Origin: Aquimonas sp044377145 | Lineage (GTDB): Bacteria; Pseudomonadota; Gammaproteobacteria; Xanthomonadales; Xanthomonadaceae | NCBI RefSeq assembly: GCF_044377145.1 | Contig: NZ_JBILJQ010000002.1 | Location: 62,001-126,000 of the forward strand | DNA length: 64,000 nucleotides | Reading direction: 5' to 3' | Notes under the pieces: model-generated | Told to the model about the DNA's origin: nothing | The model's input: only the letters and a program-made list of their open reading frames with translations | Database searches by the model: none | Translations under genes and position numbers: made by a program | In this document: piece after piece, positions 34,749 through 42,817 of the stretch | How the letters are laid out: each line of letters opens with the position of its first letter | Numbering within the stretch: position 1 is the first letter of the stretch

Positions 34749-35549
34749 TTACAGATCGCGCTGGCGGCCGCCGAACGTGGCGGCGAGGCTGGCTATAAAC
34801 GCACCGGCCAGCAGCGCGATGAACAGCCAGAGTGAGCCGTAAGCCGTCGCCTTGCGTGCGGTATCCGCGGCCTGCATCGCGCGCTGCTCGACTTCCTGCA
34901 CGGCCGCCTGGGCGCGTGCATAGGTGGCAGTAACCCGCGCTTCGGCCGCCTGCGGGTCCAGGCCGGTCCGGCTTGAAACCAGTGCGGCGAGATGGCGTAC
35001 GTCTTCAATCGGCAGCGGGGCCGAACCGAGCCCTTGACTGAAAATGCGGCCTACCTCCAGCGCATCCTCGGCGCGCGATCGTTCAGCCGTTGCGCCTTCG
35101 GGCCAGGCAGCCGTGGGGTTGCTGAAGTCGCGCCGAAACAGCAGGTCGGCGAAGTAGCCGCTGGAGGAGCCATCGGCATTGCTCTCCGCGGAGACCGCGC
35201 TGCCAACCGCAGCAGACGTCGCTGCCCCAACGACCGTCGCGCCCGCCTGCACGCCACTGCCCACAATCGAGGCCAGGATCGAGGTCACTGCCAGCCAGAT
35301 GATGCTCGATACGCCGAGTTCGGTGGCGCCAATCGCACCGGGCGACCACGGCGACATCGTCGCCATCCCCAGGCCCACGCCGAGTGTCAGCAGGCTCAAG
35401 GACAGCGCGGCGGCACCGGCCGCACCGGCAAGAATCGCGGCCCACGAGACCGCGCTGGCGCCGACACGGGGGTTGTGCAACGCCGTCACCGGCACGGTGG
35501 CATGGTCGCGCTGAAGATACTCGTTGGTTGCTGCGCTGGATCTGTCCAT
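34749..35549 (-). CDS. Membrane protein of unknown function (PhnA-like annotation in databases)
   Basis: 266 residues. Three hydrophobic regions are visible: about 32-62 (AVSWAAILAGAAGAAALSLS and onward), 80-115 (SSIIWLAVTSILASIVGSGV and onward) and the C-terminal YGSLWLFIALLAGAFIASLA. Between them lies a soluble part with an Ala/Glu/Arg-rich helix (AEARVTATYARAQAAVQEVE) that may form a coiled coil. Similar proteins with an RVSW-AI-AG start are widespread in stress loci and are sometimes called PhnA-like, without a zinc ribbon. No function can be assigned. No ribosome site is obvious before the ATG. Confidence 0.65.
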   Translation of the reverse strand: MDRSSAATNEYLQRDHATVPVTALHNPRVGASAVSWAAILAGAAGAAALSLSLLTLGVGLGMATMSPWSPGAIGATELGVSSIIWLAVTSILASIVGSGVQAGATVVGAATSAAVGSAVSAESNADGSSSGYFADLLFRRDFSNPTAAWPEGATAERSRAEDALEVGRIFSQGLGSAPLPIEDVRHLAALVSSRTGLDPQAAEARVTATYARAQAAVQEVEQRAMQAADTARKATAYGSLWLFIALLAGAFIASLAATFGGRQRDL

Positions 35550-35919
35550 CGAGGGGGTACTCGCAGTGGCGAAAAAGGGACGCAGCGTGGATCGTTAGGC
35601 TGCGAACCTACGCGTGTACCCGACTCCGCACCGTGCGCTGTCGAACCAAGCGCGGGCGAGCGCAGTGCTTTTGGCCTGGATGAGGTCGCAGTCGACGCAC
35701 ACCCTGCGGGCGCGTCATGAACTCGGCAGGCGCCTGCGCGTTGGAGACCGCGCGACCCTCGCGCGACCTGCCAAGACCTCCGCGCCCCGGGCTGATCGCC
35801 GCGGCAGCCGTCCCCCGCCGTCGACCGCTTGCCACGCTTACAAACCGCTGATCACAAAATCCACACAGCGGCGTCTCGGCTCGCACAGCATCCAGCCGTT
35901 GCCACAGGAGAGACCCGTC
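35550..35919. other. Divergent intergenic region
   Basis: About 370 nt between the minus-strand membrane protein and the Yip1-MacAB operon. No gene, repeat or hairpin was recognised. It should contain promoters for both directions; only the ribosome site AGGAG before 35920 is clear. Confidence 0.4.
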
Positions 35920-36636
35920 ATGACCGCGTCAAAAAATCTCGTATCCGCCCTGATCGATACCTATCTCGCCCCCGCGGCTGCCTTCGCCGCCCTGCGCGAG
36001 CGACCGGCCTGGGCCTGGGCCGCGCTGGCGCTGGTGGCGATAGCTTCGGCAGCCAGCATCTACACGCTTTACGGCGGCATGACTCCGGAGTGGATCGTCG
36101 AGCAGCAGCTCGCCGGCGCTGGCGAGATGCCGGCCGATCAGCTGGCGGCGGCGCGCTCCAACATGCTGCAGGTAGCGCCGTATACCGCACACATCGGCGC
36201 GGTGGCCGGGGCGATTGTGCTGCCGCTGTTCGCGTTGATCTTCGGCCTGGTGTACTTCGTCGGCGAGCGCGTGCTTTCGCGTGAGCGCAACAGCTTCGGC
36301 CGCTGGTTCGCGGCGGCCAGTTTCTCGATGCTGCCGATGGTGGTCAGTGCGATCGGCCTGATCGTGCTGGCCCTGGTGCGCGGCGGCGGCAATCTGCCGA
36401 TCGATCTCGCCAACTACGCCAGCCTGAACAATCTGCTGTTCGGCATTCCGATCGGTGAGCAGGGCTACACGCTGGCCACCAGCGTCAACCTGTTCTACCT
36501 CTGGAGCCTGTTCCTGATCGCCGTGGCGGGCAGGGTGTGGAGCCAGCTGAGCTGGGGCAAGGCGTTCCTGCTCGGCGCATTGCCGAACCTGATCATCTTC
36601 GGGCCGTGGCTCGCCATCGTGCTGGCGCAGGGCTGA
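35920..36636 (+). CDS. Yip1-family membrane protein
   Basis: 238 residues; AGGAGAG lies just before the ATG. Five hydrophobic segments follow an N-terminal amphipathic part (PAAAFAALRERPAW), the usual layout of bacterial Yip1 proteins: about 31-53, 90-115, 130-158, 180-205 and 215-236. It is the first gene of a four-gene operon, 5 nt before the MacA-like gene. Bacterial Yip1 proteins are often found beside ABC export genes, but the role is unknown. Confidence 0.8.
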   Translation: MTASKNLVSALIDTYLAPAAAFAALRERPAWAWAALALVAIASAASIYTLYGGMTPEWIVEQQLAGAGEMPADQLAAARSNMLQVAPYTAHIGAVAGAIVLPLFALIFGLVYFVGERVLSRERNSFGRWFAAASFSMLPMVVSAIGLIVLALVRGGGNLPIDLANYASLNNLLFGIPIGEQGYTLATSVNLFYLWSLFLIAVAGRVWSQLSWGKAFLLGALPNLIIFGPWLAIVLAQG

Positions 36637-36641
36637 TCGAC

Positions 36642-37823
36642 ATGCGCAAGCTTCTGATCGCTCTCGCCATCGTCGCTGGCCTGGGCCTGGTGATCTGGGC
36701 CGGTTCGCGCGGTGGCCAGCAGGCGCCGGCGGTGGACGTGGCCGAGGTCGAACGCGGTGCACTCAACGACACCGCGCTGGCCTCGGGCAACCTCGTGTAT
36801 GAGACCCAGATCCAGCTGCGCTCCGAGGTCACCGGTCGCGTCGCTGAGGTGCTGGTCGAGGAAGGCCAGCGCGTGCAGCGCGGTGATCTGCTGATGCGGC
36901 TGGACCAGGACGCCTTCCAGGCCGATCTGGATTCCGCCGATGCGGGCGTGCGCGCGGGTGAGATCGAGATCCGTTCGCGCCGCGCGCGGCTGGATGACCT
37001 CGGCCGCCAGCTGGAGCGTCAGCGTCAGCTGCGCGAGCGCGGTCTGGTCGGCGCGGATGCCTTCGAGCAGCTGCAGAGCCAGCACCAGATCGCGAAGATC
37101 GCGGTCGAGGCCGGCGATCAGGCGCTGGCACAGGCGGCCGCACAGCGCGAGCTGGCGCGCGATCGCCTGCAGCGCACCTTGTTCATCGCGCCGATTGATG
37201 GGCTGATGGTGTCGGTCGACATCAAGCCGGGTGAGACCGTGATCGCCGGCACCACCAATATCGTCGGCTCCGACCTGATGGTGCTGGCCGACCCATCGGT
37301 GCTGCTGGCCGAGCTGCGCGTGGATGAGGCCGACATCGCCCGGGTCCAGCGTGGCCAGAAGGTGCAGGTGTTCGCCGCCGCGCATCCGAACACGCCGCTG
37401 ACCGGCGAAGTGGTGCAGATCGGCACCTCGGCGCGCGCCCAGGGCGTCAGCCAGAGCCTGAGTTTCAAGGTGCAGGTGCAGATCGACCCGACCGAGCTGA
37501 GCTTGCACCCCGGCATGAGCTGCCGCGCCGAGATCGAGACCGCGCAGGGCGAGCCCGGCCTGAACGTGCCGGTGGCGGCGGTGCGCAAGGACGATGCCGG
37601 CCACTACGTCTGGCGCGTCGGTGCCGACGACAGCGCCGAGCGGGTCGCGGTGGAGGTCGGTATGGCCAATGACTTTTCGCAGGAAGTTCGCGGCGAGCTG
37701 AAGCAGGGCGAGCGCGTGGTCACCGGACCCGGCCGGGTGCTGACGGGCATCAGCGCGGGCCAGCACCTGCGCATCAAGGACGCCAGCGACAGCGCCGCAT
37801 CCGACAAGGACAGCGACTCGTGA
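36642..37823 (+). CDS. MacA/HlyD-type periplasmic adaptor
   Basis: 393 residues with an N-terminal signal anchor (LLIALAIVAGLGLVIWAGS). A biotinyl-lipoyl-like half (ETQIQLRSEVTGRVAEVLVE, EGQRVQRGDLLMRLD) is followed by a coiled-coil hairpin at about 90-170 and the second lipoyl half (LFIAPIDGLMVSVDIKPGET). Beta-barrel and membrane-proximal domains complete the protein. It ends with an overlap (GTGA) into the ATPase gene, so the two are translationally coupled. With the next two genes it forms a MacAB-type tripartite exporter; the outer-membrane channel (TolC) is not encoded here. Confidence 0.88.
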   Translation: MRKLLIALAIVAGLGLVIWAGSRGGQQAPAVDVAEVERGALNDTALASGNLVYETQIQLRSEVTGRVAEVLVEEGQRVQRGDLLMRLDQDAFQADLDSADAGVRAGEIEIRSRRARLDDLGRQLERQRQLRERGLVGADAFEQLQSQHQIAKIAVEAGDQALAQAAAQRELARDRLQRTLFIAPIDGLMVSVDIKPGETVIAGTTNIVGSDLMVLADPSVLLAELRVDEADIARVQRGQKVQVFAAAHPNTPLTGEVVQIGTSARAQGVSQSLSFKVQVQIDPTELSLHPGMSCRAEIETAQGEPGLNVPVAAVRKDDAGHYVWRVGADDSAERVAVEVGMANDFSQEVRGELKQGERVVTGPGRVLTGISAGQHLRIKDASDSAASDKDSDS

Positions 37824-38551
37824 GCAGCGCCAGCCATGCCGAAGTGATCCGCCTGGAGGCGGTGCGCAAGGCCTATCGCATGGGCGAAAGCGAGTTCATG
37901 GCGCTGGATGGGATCGATCTCGCGATCGAGGCCAACGAGTACGTCGCGATCGTCGGCCCCTCGGGCTCGGGCAAGTCGACCCTGATGAACATCCTCGGCT
38001 GCCTGGATGTGCCAAGCAGCGGCCGCTACCTGCTGCGCGGGCGCGACGTCGCGAAGATGGACGAGACCGAACTGGCCCACGAGCGCAATCGCTCGGTGGG
38101 TTTCATTTTCCAGAGCTTCAACCTGCTGCCGCGCGCCTCGGCGCTGGCCAATGTGATGCAGCCGCTGGTGTATCGGGTGATGTCACGCGCCGAGCGCCGC
38201 GAGCGTGCCCTGCAGGCGCTGACGCGGGTCGGCTTGGCTGCACGGGTGGATCATCTACCCAGCCAGCTGTCAGGCGGTCAGCGTCAGCGTGTGGCGATCG
38301 CGCGTGCCCTGGTCACCGAGCCCGCGATCCTGCTCGGTGACGAGCCGACCGGCAATCTCGACAGCCGCACCACCACCGAGATCATGGCCCTGTTCGATGC
38401 CCTGCACGCTGAAGGCCACACCATCATCCTGGTGACCCACGAGCAGGAGATCGCCGACCACTGCCGGCGCAGCGTGCGTCTGGTCGACGGCCGCGTGGTC
38501 GAGGACCGGCGCCAGCCCGGCCGCGCGGGGGTGCCGCATGCAGCAGCCTGA
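37820..38551 (+). CDS. MacB-type ABC transporter ATPase
   Basis: 243 residues from a GTG that overlaps the preceding stop. Walker A is GPSGSGKST, the Q-loop is FIFQSFNLLPRAS, the ABC signature is LSGGQRQRVAIARAL, Walker B is AILLGDEPTGNLD and the switch His is in LVTHE. This is the LolD/MacB/FtsE class (MJ0796-like), which works with FtsX-type permeases by mechanotransmission. In E. coli MacB the ATPase and permease are fused; here they are separate and overlap by 14 nt. Confidence 0.93.
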   Translation: MSSASHAEVIRLEAVRKAYRMGESEFMALDGIDLAIEANEYVAIVGPSGSGKSTLMNILGCLDVPSSGRYLLRGRDVAKMDETELAHERNRSVGFIFQSFNLLPRASALANVMQPLVYRVMSRAERRERALQALTRVGLAARVDHLPSQLSGGQRQRVAIARALVTEPAILLGDEPTGNLDSRTTTEIMALFDALHAEGHTIILVTHEQEIADHCRRSVRLVDGRVVEDRRQPGRAGVPHAAA

Positions 38552-39848
38552 CGCGCATAGGCCGGCGACACGTGCTGCGGCCGCGGGCCTCATTGAATCG
38601 CGCCTGATCGAATCGGGCCTCGGCCACGCCGTGCTCGAAGGCAGCTTCGCTGCGGTTGCGGCGATCCGCGCCAACGCGCTGCGTAGCGCGCTAACCGCAC
38701 TCGGAATCATCATCGGCGTGGCGGCCGTCATCGCCGTGGTGGCGGTGATGCAGGGTCTGTCCAGCACGATCACCAAGCAGCTGGATGACCTCGCCTCGGA
38801 CATGATCATCGTCAGCGCCTACACGCCGCGCCAGCAGGCGATGATCGGCATGCGCAACACGTTGTCGAGTGAGGATTTCATCGCCGTGCGCGAGCGCGTT
38901 CGCGATGTGCAGGACATCACCGCGGTGACCCAGCCGATCGGCCTCGGTGGCCAGATCCGCAGCGCGTCCACCACTACCACCGCGCAGATTCTCGGCACGG
39001 TGGCCAACTACCAGAACGTGGTGCGGGTCTACACCGACCAGGGCCGCTTCATTTCCGACAGCGACGATGCGCGGCGCAGGCGCGTGGTGGTGCTGGGCCC
39101 GACTGTGGTCAAGGACCTTGAGCTCGGCGAAGACCCGGTCGGCAGTTTCGTCCAGCTGGGTAACGAATGGTTCCGGGTGATCGGCGTCGGCGAATCGCGT
39201 GGAACGCTGTTCGGCTTCGACCAGGACAACTACGCCTTCGTGCCGTTCTCGACCCTGCGCGCGATGTCGGCGCCCGGCCAGCCGGAGGACGTGCAGATCT
39301 ACTTCCGGCCGAATCCCGATGCCGACACCAAGCGGATCGAAGCGCAGGTGAAGCAGGTGATTCGCAGTCGGCGCGGCCTGGCCAAGGACGCGCCCGACCC
39401 GATGCAGTTCCAGACCGCCGAGCGCACCCGCGAGAACTTCGACAGCATCGTCAATGGGGTGACCATGGTGGCCGGTGCGGTGGTCGGCATCAGCCTGCTG
39501 GTCGGCGGCATCGGGGTGATGAACATCATGCTGGTGTCGGTCACCGAGCGCACGCGCGAGATCGGTATCGTCAAGGCGCTCGGCGCCACGCCGCGATTCA
39601 TCCTGCTGCAGTTCCTGGTCGAGGCCCTGGTGCTGAGCCTGTTCGGCGGGCTGATCGGGCTTGCACTCGGTTGGGGCTTCGCGTTGTTGATCAGCGTGGC
39701 GGTGCCCGGCATGAGCGGCGCTTCGGTGCCCGGCTGGGCGGTGCTGCTGTCGCTCGGCTTCACCACCGCGATCGGCGTGATCTTCGGCCTGGCGCCGGCG
39801 GTGAAGGCGGCGCGGCTGAATCCGATTGATGCGTTGCGGTATGAGTAG
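38538..39848 (+). CDS. MacB/FtsX-type ABC permease
   Basis: 436 residues. The first transmembrane helix follows the amphipathic start (ANALRSALTALGIIIGVAAV). A large periplasmic MacB_PCD domain lies at about 65-290, followed by the FtsX block (GISLLVGGIGVMNIMLVSVT, ERTREIGIVKALGATPRFIL) with three helices and the final NPIDALRYE. These signatures are diagnostic for the MacB periplasmic-core family. The start overlaps the ATPase gene by 14 nt. Substrates of such exporters range from macrolides to peptides, siderophores and lipoproteins; nothing here specifies one. Confidence 0.9.
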   Translation: MQQPDAHRPATRAAAAGLIESRLIESGLGHAVLEGSFAAVAAIRANALRSALTALGIIIGVAAVIAVVAVMQGLSSTITKQLDDLASDMIIVSAYTPRQQAMIGMRNTLSSEDFIAVRERVRDVQDITAVTQPIGLGGQIRSASTTTTAQILGTVANYQNVVRVYTDQGRFISDSDDARRRRVVVLGPTVVKDLELGEDPVGSFVQLGNEWFRVIGVGESRGTLFGFDQDNYAFVPFSTLRAMSAPGQPEDVQIYFRPNPDADTKRIEAQVKQVIRSRRGLAKDAPDPMQFQTAERTRENFDSIVNGVTMVAGAVVGISLLVGGIGVMNIMLVSVTERTREIGIVKALGATPRFILLQFLVEALVLSLFGGLIGLALGWGFALLISVAVPGMSGASVPGWAVLLSLGFTTAIGVIFGLAPAVKAARLNPIDALRYE

Positions 39849-39850
39849 CC

Positions 39851-39880
39851 GGGAATCGCGAATCGGGAGTGGGGAATCGT
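39851..39880. repeat. GGGAATCG-type short tandem repeat
   Basis: GGGAATCGCGAATCGGGAGTGGGGAATCG directly follows the stop of the permease gene. It is built from degenerate units of GGGAATCG. A similar block occurs at 63306-63321, again just after a stop codon. Comparable repeats are common between genes in Xanthomonas-like genomes. Confidence 0.5.
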
Positions 39881-39898
39881 TGAAGCAGAGCGTGCTGC

Positions 39899-40001
39899 GT
39901 AGGTTGGACCAAGCGCAGCGCGGTCCAACATCGCCGCCTGTGCCCTCGCGGCGGGACTCGATGCTGCGGCGTTGGGCCGTGCTGCGCTTGGTCCAACCTA
40001 C
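39899..40001. repeat. REPIN-like double palindrome
   Basis: A 21-bp arm at 39899-39919 (GTAGGTTGGACCAAGCGCAG plus C) is the exact reverse complement of 39981-40001. Each arm also begins a smaller hairpin: TTGGACC pairs with GGTCCAA in the left half. Two REP-type palindromes in opposite orientation separated by about 60 nt define a REPIN. The rest of the gap (40002-40183) shows no gene. Confidence 0.7.
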
Positions 40002-40183
40002 GGGGCGCTTGCAGGTTCGAACTCCACCGCATCCCTCGCGATGCGGTGGCTGCGAAGCGCCGGACGCGCTTCGGTTGGGGCGCGTTCGCGCGTCCCGTCG
40101 TGCCGCGCGCAGGGAAGCGCGCGGGCGGCATCCTGCCTGGCGCCTGCGCGATGATGCGCGGGCCTGAACACCACTGAGACCCC

Positions 40184-41332
40184 ATGCACGCCGAAGCTCC
40201 ATCGCCAAACACCGCGATCTCCCTGCTGAGGGCCTGGCGCGCCACCCTGTTCACCGCCTCGCCGGCCTACTGGGCGCTGCAGGCGGCGGTGTTCATCGGC
40301 TCGATCCTGCTCAGCGCCACCCTGCTGCAGAAGATCGTGGGAAGCGGCGGCGCCAGCAGCCAGGCCTGGATCGCGCGCATGGCGCTGGAGTCCTGGGTCT
40401 TCTTCCTGATTACCCATGCCGGCCTGCGCCCCGCGCTGCGCCTGTTCTTCCTCGGTCAGGTGCCGCGCTGGCCGGCCTGGCTTGCGCTGCTCGCGTGGAT
40501 TGTCGTGCTGGCCCTGCTGTCGCTGGGCGCTACGCTCGCCATCGATTCGCTGAAGCTGATGCAGGCCGGCACCATCACCTCGGTGCGCTTCAATTCCGAG
40601 GGTGCGGAGTTCGGCGTCAGCATCGAGGGCGCGCAGTTCTACGTGCTGGCCGTCGCCAATCTGGCCTCTACCTTGTGCGTTTGGACGGCGCTCTATCTCG
40701 GCTGGCACGCCTTCCGCCAGCGCCGCCGTCTGCAGCAGCAGGTGCGGCAGGCGCGACTGCAGCAGCTGACCCATCAGCTCAATCCGCATTTCCTGTTCAA
40801 CGCCTTCAACACCATCCGCGGCACCATCTTCGAGAATCCGCAGCGCGCAGCGGATCTGGTTACCGAGCTGTCGGAGCTGTTCCGCTTCCACCTCTCTCAG
40901 GCCGAGCGCAGCACCCAGAGCCTGGACGAGGAGTGGCGGCTGGCGCAGCGCTATCTGGCGATCGAGCAGGCCCGGCTGGAGCAGCGCCTGAGGCTGCGAG
41001 TCGATCTCGATCCGATCTGCCTGCCGCAGCCGCTGCCCGCGCTGGCCCTGCTCGGCCTGGTCGAGAACGCGATCAAGCACGGCATCGCGCCCTGTCGCAA
41101 GGGTGGTGATCTGCGCATCCGGGCCTGGCCGCTGGCGGACGGCTGGGCCCTGGCAGTCAGCAACAGCTGCGGCGAAGCCAGCACCGCGCCCGGCACCGGC
41201 ACCGGCCTCGCCAATCTACGCGAGCGCCTGGAGCTGGGCTTCAGCGGTGCCGCCCAGCTGCAGGTCGAGACCGGCGCCGATGGCTGCTTCCATGTGCGGC
41301 TGCGGCTGCCTTGGGCGGCCAGTCGAGGCTGA
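40184..41332 (+). CDS. LytS/YehU-type sensor histidine kinase
   Basis: 382 residues. Four hydrophobic segments occupy the first 185 residues and form the membrane sensor. The His_kinase block follows: QLTHQLNPHFLFNAFNTIRG with the phosphorylated His in NPHFLFN, then RYLAIEQARLEQRLRL. The ATP-binding domain is GLVENAIKHGI and GTGTGLANLRERLELGF. These kinases normally work with a LytTR response regulator encoded next door. None is present here; the next gene is an SDR protein. The signal is unknown. Confidence 0.88.
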   Translation: MHAEAPSPNTAISLLRAWRATLFTASPAYWALQAAVFIGSILLSATLLQKIVGSGGASSQAWIARMALESWVFFLITHAGLRPALRLFFLGQVPRWPAWLALLAWIVVLALLSLGATLAIDSLKLMQAGTITSVRFNSEGAEFGVSIEGAQFYVLAVANLASTLCVWTALYLGWHAFRQRRRLQQQVRQARLQQLTHQLNPHFLFNAFNTIRGTIFENPQRAADLVTELSELFRFHLSQAERSTQSLDEEWRLAQRYLAIEQARLEQRLRLRVDLDPICLPQPLPALALLGLVENAIKHGIAPCRKGGDLRIRAWPLADGWALAVSNSCGEASTAPGTGTGLANLRERLELGFSGAAQLQVETGADGCFHVRLRLPWAASRG

Positions 41333-41724
<392 letters not shown>

Positions 41725-42648
41725 ATGAACATCGGCTCACAGAATCCCCTGCCCGATCCCTTGCCTCGGCCGGATGGTTGGCTCCTGTTCGGCAGCACCG
41801 GCGCCGTCGGCGGCTTCGTACTGCAACGGTTGCGCAGCCTGCAGATTCCCGTGCTCGCGGTGAGTCGACAGCGTGCTGCCGGCACGGTCGCGGGGGTGCG
41901 GTGGATTCACGGCTCGCTGGAGGCCGCGCCCGAACTCGATCACTTGCTGGGCGAGGGTTGGCGTCCGTCGGTGATCGCCTGTGCGGGGCCACTGGATGCA
42001 TTCTCGCAATGGGTGTCGGGTCACCCGCCAGCGCGCGGCACCCGGCTGCTGGCGCTGTCGTCGCTCAGTGCCGACTACAAGGCCAGCTCACTGCAGGCGG
42101 ACGAACGCGCCCTGGCGGCGCGCCTCGCGGCGGCCGAAAGCCTGCTGCAGACAAGCTCGCGGCAGCATGGTGCCCAACTGACGGTGCTGCGGGCCGGCTT
42201 GATCTACGGCACCGGCTCGGATCGCAGCTTGAGCCCCCTGTTGCGGCTTGCACGCCGCTGCGGCGTGCTGCCTTGGCCACGGGCTGCGGATGGGCTGCGC
42301 GAGCCCGTGCATGCCGATGACTTGGCGGCGGCGCTGCTGGCCGCAGCGGATCTGCGCGATCTGGCGCCAGAGCTGTTGCGCCTGCCCGGGCCCGAGCGGA
42401 TCGGCTGGATCGAAATGCTGCGGCGCAGCTTCAGCTTGGAGCCCTCCGGGCCACGATTGCTGACATTGCCGACACCCGGACTGCGTTGGTTGGCAGGGCG
42501 AATGGCCACCGGTGTCGGGCGACCGGCGCGGCTCGCGGCGACGATCTACAGGCTTCACCAGGACCAATGTGCGACCTCTTCCGATTGGGCCCTGCTGGGG
42601 CTTGCTCCACGTCGGTTCACCCCGCAGCTGCAGCTCGGCGACCGCTGA
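41725..42648 (+). CDS. Atypical SDR / NAD-dependent epimerase-like protein
   Basis: 307 residues from the ATG at 41725. The N-terminal Rossmann motif is LLFGSTGAVGGFVLQRLRSL (GxxGxxG form). The segments WIHGSLE, VIACAGPLDAF, LLALSSLSADYKASS, VLRAGLIYGTGSD and REPVHADDLAAALLAA match the extended SDR group of NAD-binding epimerases. The active-site YxxxK is not clear: the Ser/Thr region is followed by DYKASS, so catalytic activity is uncertain. Substrate unknown. Confidence 0.75.
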   Translation: MNIGSQNPLPDPLPRPDGWLLFGSTGAVGGFVLQRLRSLQIPVLAVSRQRAAGTVAGVRWIHGSLEAAPELDHLLGEGWRPSVIACAGPLDAFSQWVSGHPPARGTRLLALSSLSADYKASSLQADERALAARLAAAESLLQTSSRQHGAQLTVLRAGLIYGTGSDRSLSPLLRLARRCGVLPWPRAADGLREPVHADDLAAALLAAADLRDLAPELLRLPGPERIGWIEMLRRSFSLEPSGPRLLTLPTPGLRWLAGRMATGVGRPARLAATIYRLHQDQCATSSDWALLGLAPRRFTPQLQLGDR

Positions 42649-42649
42649 G

Positions 42650-42661
42650 CCCGTGCACGGG
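42650..42661. other. Short perfect palindrome after the SDR gene
   Basis: CCCGTGCACGGG begins two bases after the stop codon. It can form a six-pair stem but no T-run follows. It may be an mRNA end structure or an operator for the lipase gene at 42818. Confidence 0.3.
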
Positions 42662-42817
42662 GCCGAGGCGCGATGAGAAATCCTCGGCGCCCAAGACTGT
42701 TGTGTTGCATTGCAGCATGAGCGAATGCAGCAGCCATACGCTGCAGCATTGCCATCGTTAACGCACGCTGGATACAGTACGCCGGCCCCAACTCCCAATA
42801 ACCAGAAGGACACGAAC

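Noticed and set aside
38691..40208. 505-codon minus-strand open frame over the permease gene and the following repeats
   Set aside because: It covers a convincing FtsX/MacB permease on the other strand and crosses a REPIN-like repeat.
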